Shown here: in pieces, positions 26,330 through 38,525 of the stretch
How the letters are laid out: every line of letters starts with the position of its first letter
Numbering within the stretch: position 1 is the first letter of the stretch
Source of the DNA: Aquabacterium fontiphilum
Lineage (GTDB): Bacteria; Pseudomonadota; Gammaproteobacteria; Burkholderiales; Burkholderiaceae_C
Direction of reading: 5' to 3'
Length of the DNA stretch: 64,000 nt
NCBI RefSeq assembly: GCF_009909205.1
Contig: NZ_JAAAPN010000005.1
Coordinates: 148,847 to 212,846, forward strand
Position numbers and translations under genes: made by a program
Notes under the pieces: model-generated
Databases searched by the model: none
Seen by the model: the letters and a program-made list of their open reading frames with translations, nothing else
What the model was told of the DNA's origin: nothing

Positions 26330-29125
26330 TCAGGGGCCCAGCAACAGTTCGTCGACCTGCACCAGCAGGGCGGCCACTTGTACCGGCTTGGTGAGGTAGC
26401 AGGCTGCACCTGCGGCCAGCGCAGCGTCGATCTGTTCAGGCATCGCGTCGGCCGAGATCATGATCACCGGTGTGTCGCGTGTTTCCGGATTCGCCTTGAG
26501 CAGGTGCAACAGTTCCAGACCCGACGCATCCGGGAGATGCACGTCCAGGAGAATCAAGTCGGGCGGGCGTTGCGTGAGCCGGTTGTGGACCACGGCCAGC
26601 GCCTCCTCGATCGTCGGCGACACCGTGAGCTGGATCCAGGGTCGAGAGGCCAGGGCCGACCGCACCACCGCGCTGTTGGCCTGGTTGTCTTCCACGTACA
26701 GCACGTGGCGCGCCGGGGCCACAGCTGGCTGAGCGGCAGCGGTTGCTGGGGGCGGCGCCACCTGAGCCGTGGCGGGTGACGGCGCACTGGCAGACGCGGG
26801 GGCCACACTGGCGCGCAACAGCCGTGCGGTGAAAGTCGAGCCCTTGCCCTCGACGCTGCGCACTGCCAGTTCACCGCCCATGCATTGCATCAGGTGCCGG
26901 CTGATGACCAGGCCGATGCCCGTTCCGTCCACGCTGCTGCGCTCCCGTCCAAGTCGATTGAAAGGCTGGAACAACTGGGCCAGCTGCACTTCGCTCATGC
27001 CGACACCGGTGTCAGAAACCGCTACTTCGAAACCCTCGGGCAGCCCATCGGCCGCCGGCACGGCGCGCACGCTCAGCCGCACACGTCCGCCGGGCCGGTT
27101 GTACTTCACTGCGTTGCTCAGCAGGTTGACCAGCACTTGCCGCAAGCGCGTGGCATCGGCCTGCACGGCCCAGTCGGGCGGGACGGGGGGCAGTCCCTCC
27201 AGCTCGATGCCCTGGCGCTGGGCCAGCGGGGCCACCAGATCCAGGGCGCCGTGCAGGGCGTTGCGCAGCCCGACCGGTGCCATGTGCAGTTGGAGTGTGC
27301 CGGCGTCGATGCGCGAAATGTCCAGCACATCATCGATCATCGCCAGCAGATGCCAGCCCGCGTGCTGGATCTGCTGCACCCGCTGCCGTTGCGAATCCGG
27401 CAGCGGGTGCTGCGCATCCAACTCCATGACCTGCGCAAAGCCGAGCACGGCATTCAGCGGGGTGCGCAGCTCATGGCTCATTCGTGACAGGAACTCGCTC
27501 TTGGCCCGGTTGGCTGCATCGGCTGCCTGCTTTTGCGCGCTGGCCTCCTGCATGGCGGCCTCCAGTCGGCGGGTGTGGCCGGTCATCGCCAGCAGCAGGC
27601 CTGCCAGCGCGGCTGCCAGTACCATGCTGCCCCCGGCCATGAGACGGCTGATCTCTCCTTGCCCCACCGAGGGCGGCGGCCCATCGGCCCAGAACACCAG
27701 CTCCCAATCTCGCGCCGCGAAACCGACCGGAACGACGCGCCGGTAGGCCTGGGCTTCCCAGGGGCGGCCCTGCTGGCAACGTGGATCACCTGCCAGCCAC
27801 GTCGGCGGGGCCTTGCTGACGTCCACCAGGCAGGTGCGCAGGTATGCCGGCATGGCTTTGAGCATCGCGGCCAGCGTGTCGTCCATCCTCAAGGCCAGGA
27901 ACACCGCCCCCCGCGAGGCCTGCACGCGTTGACGTGGCGTATGCGGCTCGCCGTCATAGACCGTGCGGTAGACGACCACCCCCCGCTGTGTGCCGGTTTC
28001 CTGATTGAGCGTCATCGCGGCCGTGGCCACCACCTTGTCTTCCCGGCGAGCCTGCTCGAACGCCTCGCGCGTGGACTGAGCAGACAGCACGTTGTAGCCC
28101 AGCGCACGTTCGTTGCCGGCCACCGGCTCGATGAACCGCACCACCACCAGTTCCTCGCCCGAGGGCGGGAGTCGGTCTCGGGTGTCAAACACCTTGTAGC
28201 CGGGGAAGCCGTCAGCCTGCTGGCGGGCCTCGAAACTGGGGATCTCGGCCGTCTTAAGGCGTTCATCCCAGCCAATGCCCTGGATGCCGGGCAGCGTGCG
28301 CAGCCAGTATGCGGCTGCGTGACGGAACTCGCTGGCCTCGACCGATTGGGAGGCGACGAACAGCCCGTTGAGCGACTCGAGTGCATTGAGGTAGCCGCGC
28401 AGACTGGCATCGACGACGAAGCGCCCGCCATCCGTGTCGCGATGGAAGACACGCTGCGCACGATCCTCTTCCCACACCTGCACCTGGCGCAGCACCAGGG
28501 TCACGACCACAGCCGTTACCAGCAGCGGCACTCCGACCACTTTGCGTCGCTGCCGCCACACGGTGGCAGGCTGGCCGATCAGCGTCAGAACCAGAGGGGT
28601 GCCCACCAGCACGCCCAGGGTGTCGCCGCTCCACCAATCCACAAAGGTGTTCAGCGCCAGCGCCTGGGGCAGCAGGCCCAGCAGGACCAGCGACGTGACC
28701 GACACCGCCGCGTTGACCACGCTGGCCACCGGGCCGGCCAGAAGCAGGAAGAGGGTGATCTCGCGCGGCCTGTCCAGCAAGGCGGCCGTGCCAGCGACGC
28801 GGCGGGTCAGCACCGCCGCCAGGAGGACCTGGCCTGCCGCGCCTACACCGTTGGCCAGCGCCGCGGCGGCGAGGGTCAGGGGCGCAGTCTGGGGCGCCAG
28901 GGTCCACAACGCCGCTGCGCCGACGACGACGGCACCCAGACCGACTGCGGCGGCCATCCAGGGCCCCCACGCCAGCGCGCACGCCAGTCCCACGCCGGCA
29001 GCCAGGTACAGCGGGGAGACCATCGCGTCAGAGGCGGTCAACGCCACGGATGCCCCCCCGCACAGCAGGTAGGCCAGCCATGTGCCGGCCGCACGCAGCC
29101 AGGGCGAGGTCCAGGGCAGGGGCAT
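26330..29125 (-). CDS. Hybrid sensor histidine kinase (MASE1-CHASE-HisKA-HATPase-REC)
   Basis: Membrane sensor kinase of 931 residues. Eight or so N-terminal hydrophobic helices (about 8-215) resemble a MASE1 domain. A periplasmic CHASE domain follows (about 230-470; Trp-Asp-Glu-Arg, Gly-Tyr-Asn-Val-Leu-Ser) and then a transmembrane helix near 500. The dimerisation box is Met-Ser-His-Glu-Leu-Arg-Thr-Pro-Leu-Asn (His about 549). The ATPase has the N box (Asn-Leu-Leu-Ser-Asn-Ala-Val-Lys-Tyr) and G boxes (Asp-Thr-Gly-Val-Gly-Met, Gly-Thr-Gly-Ile-Gly-Leu). A C-terminal receiver carries Leu-Leu-Asp-Val-His-Leu-Pro (Asp about 858) and Thr-Lys-Pro. No partner response regulator is nearby, so phosphotransfer to an unlinked HPt protein is likely. 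The ATG at 29125 was preferred; an in-frame ATG at 29170 adds 15 residues. Confidence 0.88.
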   Translation of the reverse strand: MPLPWTSPWLRAAGTWLAYLLCGGASVALTASDAMVSPLYLAAGVGLACALAWGPWMAAAVGLGAVVVGAAALWTLAPQTAPLTLAAAALANGVGAAGQVLLAAVLTRRVAGTAALLDRPREITLFLLLAGPVASVVNAAVSVTSLVLLGLLPQALALNTFVDWWSGDTLGVLVGTPLVLTLIGQPATVWRQRRKVVGVPLLVTAVVVTLVLRQVQVWEEDRAQRVFHRDTDGGRFVVDASLRGYLNALESLNGLFVASQSVEASEFRHAAAYWLRTLPGIQGIGWDERLKTAEIPSFEARQQADGFPGYKVFDTRDRLPPSGEELVVVRFIEPVAGNERALGYNVLSAQSTREAFEQARREDKVVATAAMTLNQETGTQRGVVVYRTVYDGEPHTPRQRVQASRGAVFLALRMDDTLAAMLKAMPAYLRTCLVDVSKAPPTWLAGDPRCQQGRPWEAQAYRRVVPVGFAARDWELVFWADGPPPSVGQGEISRLMAGGSMVLAAALAGLLLAMTGHTRRLEAAMQEASAQKQAADAANRAKSEFLSRMSHELRTPLNAVLGFAQVMELDAQHPLPDSQRQRVQQIQHAGWHLLAMIDDVLDISRIDAGTLQLHMAPVGLRNALHGALDLVAPLAQRQGIELEGLPPVPPDWAVQADATRLRQVLVNLLSNAVKYNRPGGRVRLSVRAVPAADGLPEGFEVAVSDTGVGMSEVQLAQLFQPFNRLGRERSSVDGTGIGLVISRHLMQCMGGELAVRSVEGKGSTFTARLLRASVAPASASAPSPATAQVAPPPATAAAQPAVAPARHVLYVEDNQANSAVVRSALASRPWIQLTVSPTIEEALAVVHNRLTQRPPDLILLDVHLPDASGLELLHLLKANPETRDTPVIMISADAMPEQIDAALAAGAACYLTKPVQVAALLVQVDELLLGP

Positions 29126-29242
29126 GATTGGGTGGGCAGGCCTGCAGTTCGTTCGTCTGGGGCGACACATTACCAGCAGTTGTGGTCTTCGGACACAGGG
29201 GCGCCACCGCCTTTGGTAAACACCCTACAAGGGCCATTCACA

Positions 29243-29258
29243 CCGGCATCTCTGCCGG
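29243..29258. repeat. Inverted repeat in the ctpA upstream region
   Basis: CCGGCA and TGCCGG form a perfect 6-bp stem with a TCTC loop, in the spacer between the hybrid kinase and the Ctp protease. It could be an operator or a hairpin. A TATACT box follows at 29279-29284 as a possible -10 for ctpA, without a clear -35. Confidence 0.3.
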
Positions 29259-29360
29259 ATCTCCTGGCAGGTGCCGCCTATACTGCGTGGGCGGTGCGTG
29301 TGACCTGGAACCAAGTGGCCGGCAAACGCATCCAAGTCCCATCACAGGCGAAGAGATGCC

Positions 29361-30803
29361 ATGACGTCCAGAATCAAAGTTGCAGGCTGGGTGGCGCTGG
29401 GCGCGCTGGCCGGCGCCCTGACCACCATGCAGTTCGGCGCCACCGCGCGCAGTTCGGTGGCGCCGCTGCCACTGGAAGAGATGCAGCAGCTGGCGGCGGT
29501 CTTCGGCATGATCAAGACCGACTATGTCGAGCCTGTCGACGAGAAGAAGCTCATTCGGGACGCCATCGGCGGCATGGTGTCGGGGCTGGACCCGCACTCC
29601 GTCTACTTCGACCAGAAGAGCTTCAAGGAATTCCGCGAAGGCACCACCGGCAAGTTCGTCGGCGTGGGCATCGAGATCGGCATGGAGGACGGTCTGGTCA
29701 AGATCGTCTCGCCCATCGAAGGCTCACCGGCCTTCCGGGCCGGCCTCAAAAGCGGCGACCTCATCACCAAGATCGACGACACCTTCGTCAAGGGCTTGAC
29801 CATGGACCAGGCCGTCAAGCGCATGCGCGGCGAGCCCAACACCAAGGTGGTGTTGAACATTTTCCGCAAGTCCGAGAACCGCACCTTCCCTGTGACCATC
29901 GTGCGCGAGGAGATCCGTGTGCAGTCGGTGCGCGGCCGGATCATCGAGCCGGGCTACGGCTGGATTCGCGTCTCGCAGTTTCAGGATCGGACGGTCGAGG
30001 ACTTCGTCAACAAGGTTGAGGCGCTGTACAAGGAAGACCCCAAGCTGAAGGGCCTCGTGCTGGATCTGCGCAATGACCCGGGTGGCCTGCTCGAGGGGGC
30101 CGTGGCACTGTCGGCGGCCTTCCTGCCCAAGGATGTGGTGGTGGTCAGCACCAACGGCCAGTTGCCCGAATCCCGCCAAACCTTCAAGGCCTCACCGGAC
30201 GACTACCTGCGTCGCCCGGGCCGGGATCCACTGGCGCGCCTGCCTGCTGCCATCAAGACCGTGCCGCTGGTGGTACTGGTCAACGAGGGCTCGGCCTCGG
30301 CATCGGAAATCGTCTCGGGCGCGCTGCAGGATCACAAGCGCGCCACCATCATGGGCTCGCAGACCTTTGGCAAGGGCTCGGTGCAGACCGTGCGCCAGCT
30401 GACGGCCGACACCGCGTTGAAGATCACCACGGCGCGTTACTACACGCCCAGCGGCCAAGCCATCCAGGCGCGCGGCATCGTGCCCGACGTGATGCTGGAC
30501 GAAACCGCCGAAGGCAACCTGTATGGTGCGCTGCGCATGCGGGAAGCCGATCTCGAGAAGCACATTACCAATGGGCAGAAGGCCGAAGAGAAGGATCCTG
30601 CGCGCGAGAAGGCGCGCGAAGAGGCGCTCAAGCGGCTAGAAGAAGCGGCCAAGACCCGCAATGAACCGCCCAAGCCGCTGCCCGAGTTTGGCAGCGCCGA
30701 GGACTTCCAGTTGCGTCAGGCACTCAACCAGCTGCAAGGCAAGCCGGTTCAGGTGTCCAAGACGCTGGCCGAGCGCAAGCCCGAAGAGGCGCCGAGCGAG
30801 TGA
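29361..30803 (+). CDS. C-terminal processing protease (S41 family)
   Basis: Carboxyl-terminal processing peptidase (CtpA/Prc type) acting in the periplasm, 480 residues. The N-terminal hydrophobic segment (about 7-25) is a signal peptide or anchor. A PDZ domain (about 95-175) contains Gly-Val-Gly-Ile-Glu-Ile and Ser-Pro-Ala-Phe-Arg-Ala-Gly-Leu-Lys-Ser-Gly-Asp. The catalytic core has the Ser-Lys dyad: Ser313 in Gly-Ser-Ala-Ser-Ala-Ser-Glu and Lys338 in Thr-Phe-Gly-Lys-Gly, 25 residues apart as in characterised CtpA. The last 70 residues are a Lys/Glu-rich helix. The next gene begins inside its stop codon (GTGA). It is transcribed away from the hybrid kinase with a 235-base spacer. Confidence 0.93.
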   Translation: MTSRIKVAGWVALGALAGALTTMQFGATARSSVAPLPLEEMQQLAAVFGMIKTDYVEPVDEKKLIRDAIGGMVSGLDPHSVYFDQKSFKEFREGTTGKFVGVGIEIGMEDGLVKIVSPIEGSPAFRAGLKSGDLITKIDDTFVKGLTMDQAVKRMRGEPNTKVVLNIFRKSENRTFPVTIVREEIRVQSVRGRIIEPGYGWIRVSQFQDRTVEDFVNKVEALYKEDPKLKGLVLDLRNDPGGLLEGAVALSAAFLPKDVVVVSTNGQLPESRQTFKASPDDYLRRPGRDPLARLPAAIKTVPLVVLVNEGSASASEIVSGALQDHKRATIMGSQTFGKGSVQTVRQLTADTALKITTARYYTPSGQAIQARGIVPDVMLDETAEGNLYGALRMREADLEKHITNGQKAEEKDPAREKAREEALKRLEEAAKTRNEPPKPLPEFGSAEDFQLRQALNQLQGKPVQVSKTLAERKPEEAPSE

Positions 30804-31585
30804 GCGGGCCCGAGGGCACCCTCGACGACGCGCAGCAGCTGCGCTATAGCCGCCACTTGCTGCTGGGCGAATGGTCTGACGCCGTCCAGCAGCGGCTCGC
30901 CGGCGCCCATGCGCTGGTCGTCGGCGCAGGCGGGCTGGGCGCCCCCGCACTGATGTATCTTGCAGCCGCTGGCGTTGGCCGGCTCACGGTCATCGACCCC
31001 GATGAGGTGGAGCTCAGCAACCTGCAGCGGCAGGTGCTGCACCGTACCGACACCATCGGTCACAGCAAGGTGGCGTCGGCCGAGGCCGGGCTGGCGGCAC
31101 TCAACCCCCATGTGCAGGTGCATGCCGTGCATCGCGCGGCCGACGCCGACTGGCTGGAGGCCGCATTGCCGGGCTGCCACATCGTGTTGGACTGCACCGA
31201 CCGCTTTGCCATCCGTCAGACCATCAACCGTGTGGCCTGGCGCGCCGGTGTGCCGGTGGTCAGTGCCTCCGCCGTGGGTTGGGATGCACAGCTCACGCTG
31301 TTCGACCCGGCCCAGGCGGACAGCCCCTGTTACGCCTGCCTGTTTCCGCCCGACGCCCCGCCCGCGGAAACCCGTTGCGCCCTGATGGGGGTGTTTGCCC
31401 CATTGGTGGGCACGCTGGGCGTGATGCAGGCAGGTGAGGCCATCAAACACCTGGCTGGCCTGCACGCGCACTCGGGCCACCGCAGTCTGGCCGGTCGGCT
31501 GATGATGCTCGACGGCCGCGAATGGCGCTGGACGGAGCTGCGCGCCCGACCGTCGCCGCGCTGTCCGGTGTGCGCGCCACGCTGA
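30800..31585 (+). CDS. ThiF/MoeB/HesA-family adenylyltransferase
   Basis: E1-like enzyme of 261 residues that adenylates the C-terminus of a sulfur-carrier protein such as ThiS or MoaD. The ATP-binding loop is Val-Val-Gly-Ala-Gly-Gly-Leu-Gly (about 39-46), then Asp-Pro-Asp-Glu-Val-Glu-Leu-Ser-Asn-Leu-Gln-Arg-Gln, the family signature. Zinc ligands are Cys-Tyr-Ala-Cys and a C-terminal Cys-Pro-Val-Cys. A candidate active-site Cys lies in Thr-Arg-Cys-Ala-Leu-Met-Gly. No rhodanese domain is present, so it is the short form. The start is GTG overlapping the protease stop, giving strict coupling; I recall this protease-ThiF order in related genomes. Molybdopterin or thiamine use cannot be told apart from sequence alone. 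Confidence 0.88.
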   Translation: MSGPEGTLDDAQQLRYSRHLLLGEWSDAVQQRLAGAHALVVGAGGLGAPALMYLAAAGVGRLTVIDPDEVELSNLQRQVLHRTDTIGHSKVASAEAGLAALNPHVQVHAVHRAADADWLEAALPGCHIVLDCTDRFAIRQTINRVAWRAGVPVVSASAVGWDAQLTLFDPAQADSPCYACLFPPDAPPAETRCALMGVFAPLVGTLGVMQAGEAIKHLAGLHAHSGHRSLAGRLMMLDGREWRWTELRARPSPRCPVCAPR

Positions 31586-31606
31586 GCTGAGGCGCACTCA
31601 GGCAGG

Positions 31607-31621
31607 GCCCGGCGGCCGGGC
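31607..31621. terminator. GC-rich hairpin after the ThiF-like gene
   Basis: GCCCGGC-G-GCCGGGC is a perfect inverted repeat 22 bases after the ThiF-like stop, with only TT following. It may mark the end of the ctp-thiF transcript. It lies in the 153-base gap before the LOG-family gene, which shows no other element I can support. Confidence 0.3.
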
Positions 31622-31738
31622 TTGACGCGATCACGCAACTTCGCCCGCCTCCCGAGGGCTGTTTGGTGCTTCAGCGCAGAAGCTGTGGCGCATACTGGAA
31701 TCCAGGCCCGACTGGCGGGCCACTGGAACAGCCCTGCC

Positions 31739-32644
31739 ATGAACCATCCCAAGGAACTGCTCGAGAGGAACTTTCCCACTGCGGGTCAGGACGCGCGCAT
31801 CGCCAGCAAACCGTCCCTGTACGGCGGGCCCGACAGCAGCTATGAGCTGGCCTTCACCGACACCGATTTCCTGCTCCACCCCGATCTGCGGCCGGTGCGC
31901 ATGCAACTCGAGCTGCTCAAGCCCGAGATGGTTCAACGCGAGGAGGGGATCGAGTCAACCATCGTGGTCTTTGGCAGTGCCCGTATCCTGCCAGCCGAAC
32001 AGGCGCAAGCCCGGTTGGCGGCTGCCCAGGCGCTGCCCGATGGCGACGAGCGGGATCTGGCTGTGCGGCGCGCCCAGCGCCAGCTCGACATGGCGCGCTT
32101 CTACGAAGAGGCTCGCGCCTTCTCGGCCCTGGTCACCGAGCACTCGGCCCAGCTCGACAACCCCATCTATGTGGTCACCGGGGGTGGTCCGGGCATCATG
32201 GAAGCCGGCAATCGCGGCGCCTTCGAGGTAGGTGGCAAGAGCATCGGCCTGAACATCGTGCTGCCTCACGAGCAGGAGCCCAACCCCTACATCACGCCGC
32301 GTCTGTGCTTCCAGTTCCACTACTTCGCCTTGCGCAAGATGCACTTCTTGATGCGCTCGGTGGCGCTGGTGTGCTTCCCTGGTGGCTTCGGCACGCTCGA
32401 TGAGCTGTTCGAAACCCTCACGCTGATTCAGACCGGCAAGTGCCGCCGTCGCCCGGTGCTGCTGTTCGGGCGTGACTTCTGGAGCAAGCTGATCAACTTT
32501 GACCACCTCGTCGACACGGGCATGATCAGCCCGGAAGACGTCAATCTGTTCCACTATGTCGAGACGGCCGACGAGGCCTGGGCCACACTGCAGAAGGTCT
32601 ATGGCCTCGGGCAGCCGGACCCCGACCACGCCTGCGGCTGGTGA
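31739..32644 (+). CDS. LOG-family nucleotide 5'-monophosphate nucleosidase
   Basis: Member of the lysine-decarboxylase-like/LOG family, enzymes that split nucleoside 5'-monophosphates into base and ribose phosphate (cytokinin activation in plants, nucleotide turnover in bacteria). It has 301 residues, with a Rossmann-like core carrying Thr-Gly-Gly-Gly-Pro-Gly-Ile-Met-Glu-Ala-Gly-Asn and the hallmark Phe-Pro-Gly-Gly-Phe-Gly-Thr-Leu-Asp-Glu (about 217-226). The 75-residue N-terminal extension (His-Pro-Asp-Leu-Arg-Pro-Val-Arg) is usual for the long bacterial form. The ATG at 31739 fits that form; a frame from 31622 crosses the spacer. It is followed 29 bases later by the arginase gene. Lysine decarboxylase activity, an old annotation for this family, is not expected. 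Confidence 0.88.
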   Translation: MNHPKELLERNFPTAGQDARIASKPSLYGGPDSSYELAFTDTDFLLHPDLRPVRMQLELLKPEMVQREEGIESTIVVFGSARILPAEQAQARLAAAQALPDGDERDLAVRRAQRQLDMARFYEEARAFSALVTEHSAQLDNPIYVVTGGGPGIMEAGNRGAFEVGGKSIGLNIVLPHEQEPNPYITPRLCFQFHYFALRKMHFLMRSVALVCFPGGFGTLDELFETLTLIQTGKCRRRPVLLFGRDFWSKLINFDHLVDTGMISPEDVNLFHYVETADEAWATLQKVYGLGQPDPDHACGW

Positions 32645-32673
32645 CCGGCCACTGTCCGTCCTGATCCTGTGCC

Positions 32674-33651
32674 ATGTCCACCGTCCTGTCCATGCCCGAT
32701 GAGTTGCCCGCGCGCCGGGTCGCGCTGATCGGCGCGCCGACCGACCTCGGCGCCAGCATGCGCGGCGCCTCGCTCGGGCCGGACGCCTTGCGCGTGGCCC
32801 ACCTCGGCGAAGCACTGACCCGGCTGGGGCATACGGTTCATGACCGAGGCAACCTGCACGGCCCGCCCAACCCGGAAGCCCTGGCCGTGGCCGGACACCG
32901 CCATCTCAATGAGTGTGTGGCCTGGAACCAGGCGGTGTTCCATGCCGTGGCCCAGGCGCTGCATCGGGGTGAACTGCCCATCACGCTGGGCGGTGACCAC
33001 AGTCTGGCCATCGGCGCCATCGGCGCGGTGGCGGCCCATTGCCGCGAGCAGGGCAAGCGGCTTCGGGTCCTCTGGCTCGATGCCCACGCTGATTTCAATA
33101 CCTCGGACATCACGCCCAGCGGCAATGTGCATGGCATGCCCGTGGCCGTGCTGTGCGGCCACGGCGCGGCCGAGTTGCGGCGCGTCGCCGGCGGTTGGGG
33201 GCCGGGCGTCCACGACGGCCCGCCTGCACTGAGCCCCGACGCTTTCCGGCTGGTCGGCGTGCGCAGCGTCGACCCACTCGAGCGCCAGTTTGTGCACACC
33301 CAGGGGCTGGATGTGTTCGACATGCGCTTCATCGACGAATACGGCATGCGCGACACCATGCAGCAGGCGCTGCTGGGGGTGGATGCCGACACGCACCTGC
33401 ATGTGAGCTTCGACGTCGATTTCCTCGACCCCGACATCGCCCCCGGTGTGGGCACGCCGGTGCGCGGCGGCCCCACCTACCGCGAGGCCCAGCTGTGTAT
33501 GGAAATGCTGGCCGACACCGGATGTGTGGGCTCGGTGGACGTGGTCGAACTCAACCCGGCGCGCGACATTCAGAACCGCAGCGCCGAGTGTGTCGTCGAG
33601 ATGCTGGAAAGCCTGTTCGGCAAATCGACCCTGATGCGGCCGCGCACGTGA
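32674..33651 (+). CDS. rocF: Arginase
   Basis: Binuclear manganese ureohydrolase of 325 residues, converting arginine to ornithine and urea. Metal ligands are in Gly-Gly-Asp-His-Ser, Asp-Ala-His-Ala-Asp-Phe-Asn and Ser-Phe-Asp-Val-Asp-Phe-Leu-Asp-Pro. The Ser-Gly-Asn-Val-His-Gly-Met-Pro loop is typical of true arginases rather than agmatinases, and the N-terminal Ile-Gly-Ala-Pro-Thr-Asp-Leu-Gly-Ala is also arginase-like. Length fits the family. No arginine transporter, ornithine aminotransferase or regulator is adjacent. It sits between a LOG-family gene and a patatin gene on the same strand with short gaps, so a loose operon is possible. Confidence 0.9.
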   Translation: MSTVLSMPDELPARRVALIGAPTDLGASMRGASLGPDALRVAHLGEALTRLGHTVHDRGNLHGPPNPEALAVAGHRHLNECVAWNQAVFHAVAQALHRGELPITLGGDHSLAIGAIGAVAAHCREQGKRLRVLWLDAHADFNTSDITPSGNVHGMPVAVLCGHGAAELRRVAGGWGPGVHDGPPALSPDAFRLVGVRSVDPLERQFVHTQGLDVFDMRFIDEYGMRDTMQQALLGVDADTHLHVSFDVDFLDPDIAPGVGTPVRGGPTYREAQLCMEMLADTGCVGSVDVVELNPARDIQNRSAECVVEMLESLFGKSTLMRPRT

Positions 33652-33695
33652 AGCGTGCGGCTCAATTCCGCCAGGCGGGATGCCGATAACCACGC

Positions 33696-34967
33696 ATGAG
33701 CCCTGCACCCAAAACCGCACTGATTCTCACCGGAGGTGGCGCGCGCGCTGCCTATCAGGTGGGCGTGCTGCAGGCGCTGCAGACGATCCGGCGCGACAGC
33801 GGTGACCGGCGGCGGGGCAACCCGTTCCCCATCGTGTGCGGCACCTCGGCCGGCGCCATCAACGGCATGGCTCTGGCGTGCCAGGCTGATCGCTACGAAC
33901 TGGCGCTGCGCACGATGATCGAGATCTGGCGTCACCTGCGTGCTGAGCAGGTGTTCCGGGCTGATTCCTTCGGGGTCATCCGCACCGGCGCCAAGTGGCT
34001 GACGCTGTTTTCGGCGGGCTGGGCGCTGGCGCGGTGGCGCAAGGCGCGGCCTCGCTCGCTGCTGGACAATGAGCCTCTGCACGACCTGCTGCCCCAGGTG
34101 CTGCAGATGGACCGCCTGCCCGAGCTGCTGGCCAGCGGCCACCTGGAGTCGGTGGCCGTCACAGCCTCCAGTTACAGCACGGGCGAACACGTCACCTTCT
34201 ACGACAGCGCCCGCCCGGTGGCGCCGTGGGCCCGCTCGCAGCGCATCAGCATGCATGCGCCCTTGACCGTCGAGCACTTGATGGCCTCGTCCGCCATTCC
34301 CTTCATGTTCCCGGCGGTGCCGTTGGAGGTGGGCGGCCAGCGTCAGTACTTCGGCGATGGCTCCATGCGCCAGACGGCGCCGATCTCGCCGGCCATCCAC
34401 CTGGGCGCCGACCGCATCCTGGTCATCGGTGCCGGCCGACTGCATGAGCCGCCCGAGGCCCGTCACCCTCTGCCGGAATACCCCAATCTGGCGCAGGTGG
34501 CCGGCCACGCGATGTCCAGCATCTTCCTGGACGCGCTGGCCGTGGACATCGAGCGCCTGCGCCGGGTGAACCACACGCTCAGCCTGTTGAGTCCGGAGCA
34601 GCGTGCCCAGACGGACCTTCGGCCGGTGGACGTGCTGGTGATCGCGCCCAGTCAGCGCATCGACGACATCGCGGCCCGTCACCTCTGGGCGCTGCCGCCG
34701 GCCGTGCGGGCCATGCTGCGCGCGGTGGGTGTGTATGGCAGCGGTGCAAACGCGCGGGGGGCGGCGCTGGCTTCCTACCTGCTGTTCGAGTCGTCGTTCA
34801 CCCGCGAGCTCATCCACCTGGGCTACAGCGACACCCTGGCCAAGCGCGAGGACGTGCTGCGCTTTTTCGCCTGGGGGCCGGGTGCGACCGAGGATGCGCC
34901 GACAGGCAGCAGCACAGGCAGCAGCGGTCAGGTTTTGACTTCTTCCAGCGACGCGTGCTACAGTTGA
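33696..34967 (+). CDS. Patatin-like phospholipase (second copy)
   Basis: Serine acyl hydrolase of 423 residues, not closely similar to the patatin at 6074-7123. It begins Leu-Ile-Leu-Thr-Gly-Gly-Gly-Ala-Arg-Ala-Ala-Tyr, has the nucleophile in Gly-Thr-Ser-Ala-Gly (Ser51) and the dyad aspartate in Gly-Asp-Gly-Ser (Asp221). The Asp-Gly-Gly of most patatins is therefore Asp-Gly-Ser, a conservative change. No signal peptide is visible. The last 20 residues are a low-complexity Ser/Thr/Gly tail. The promoter predicted for the ribosomal genes lies inside its final codons. The substrate is unknown; phospholipid turnover is the usual guess. Confidence 0.87.
   Translation: MSPAPKTALILTGGGARAAYQVGVLQALQTIRRDSGDRRRGNPFPIVCGTSAGAINGMALACQADRYELALRTMIEIWRHLRAEQVFRADSFGVIRTGAKWLTLFSAGWALARWRKARPRSLLDNEPLHDLLPQVLQMDRLPELLASGHLESVAVTASSYSTGEHVTFYDSARPVAPWARSQRISMHAPLTVEHLMASSAIPFMFPAVPLEVGGQRQYFGDGSMRQTAPISPAIHLGADRILVIGAGRLHEPPEARHPLPEYPNLAQVAGHAMSSIFLDALAVDIERLRRVNHTLSLLSPEQRAQTDLRPVDVLVIAPSQRIDDIAARHLWALPPAVRAMLRAVGVYGSGANARGAALASYLLFESSFTRELIHLGYSDTLAKREDVLRFFAWGPGATEDAPTGSSTGSSGQVLTSSSDACYS
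34935..34964 (+). promoter_or_regulatory. Sigma-70 promoter for rplU-rpmA
   Basis: TTGACT (34935-34940) and TACAGT (34959-34964) with an 18-base spacer, at the very end of the patatin gene. The predicted start point near 34971 gives a leader of about 50 bases to rplU. The match to the sigma-70 consensus is five of six and four of six. Confidence 0.6.
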
Positions 34968-35022
34968 GGGCTTCGCTCGAAAGGGCGGGGTTTTCTTTTG
35001 TCCTTAAATGGAAGGTCTCAAC

Positions 35023-35334
35023 ATGTACGCGGTCATAAAAACCGGTGGCAAGCAATACAAGGTTGCTGCTGGCGAAAAGATCAAAGTAGAACAGATTGCT
35101 GCGGACGTTGGCCAAGAGATCGTGATCGACCAGGTTCTGGCTGTTGGTAACGGCGGCGAACTGAAGGTGGGCACGCCCTTGGTGGCTGGCGCAACCGTGA
35201 AGGCAACTGTGGTGTCCCACGGTCGTCACGACAAGGTCCGCATCTTCAAGATGCGTCGTCGTAAGCACTATCAAAAGCGCCAAGGTCACCGTCAGAACTA
35301 CACCGAGCTGCAAATCGGCTCTGTGAACGCCTGA
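35023..35334 (+). CDS. rplU: 50S ribosomal protein L21
   Basis: Ribosomal protein of 103 residues that binds 23S rRNA. The sequence begins [12 protein letters not shown], the family hallmark, and ends with the basic Arg-Arg-Arg-Lys-His-Tyr-x-Lys-Arg-Gln-Gly-His-Arg motif. The ATG at 35023 is preceded by GGAAGG; an in-frame ATG at 35008 would add five residues that other L21 proteins lack. Codon use is less extremely GC-rich than in the neighbours (more GTT, GCT), as expected of a highly expressed gene. First gene of the rplU-rpmA-obgE-proB order. Confidence 0.97.
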   Translation: MYAVIKTGGKQYKVAAGEKIKVEQIAADVGQEIVIDQVLAVGNGGELKVGTPLVAGATVKATVVSHGRHDKVRIFKMRRRKHYQKRQGHRQNYTELQIGSVNA

Positions 35335-35365
35335 TTCCAACCCTTAGCCCACCAGGAGTAGCTCC

Positions 35366-38365
<3,000 letters not shown>

Positions 38366-38525
38366 CTGGCAAGCGTTGTGCCCGCCGATCCGATTCACGT
38401 TGCGGTCATCTGTTGCGCCCCCCCGGAGTAGGGGTCCTAGGGTTCCCCCTGTCCTGATGGCACTGGCGGAGTACGTTAAAAAGGCAGGCCGTCATCTGAC
38501 GTGCTCTGTTTTCAAGGATCGCCCG

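Noticed and set aside
29361-31585. Protease plus ThiF-like E1 considered as a ubiquitin-like conjugation/defence pair
   Set aside because: The protease is an ordinary CtpA with PDZ and Ser-Lys dyad, not a JAB deubiquitinase, and no E2 or ubiquitin-like gene is present.
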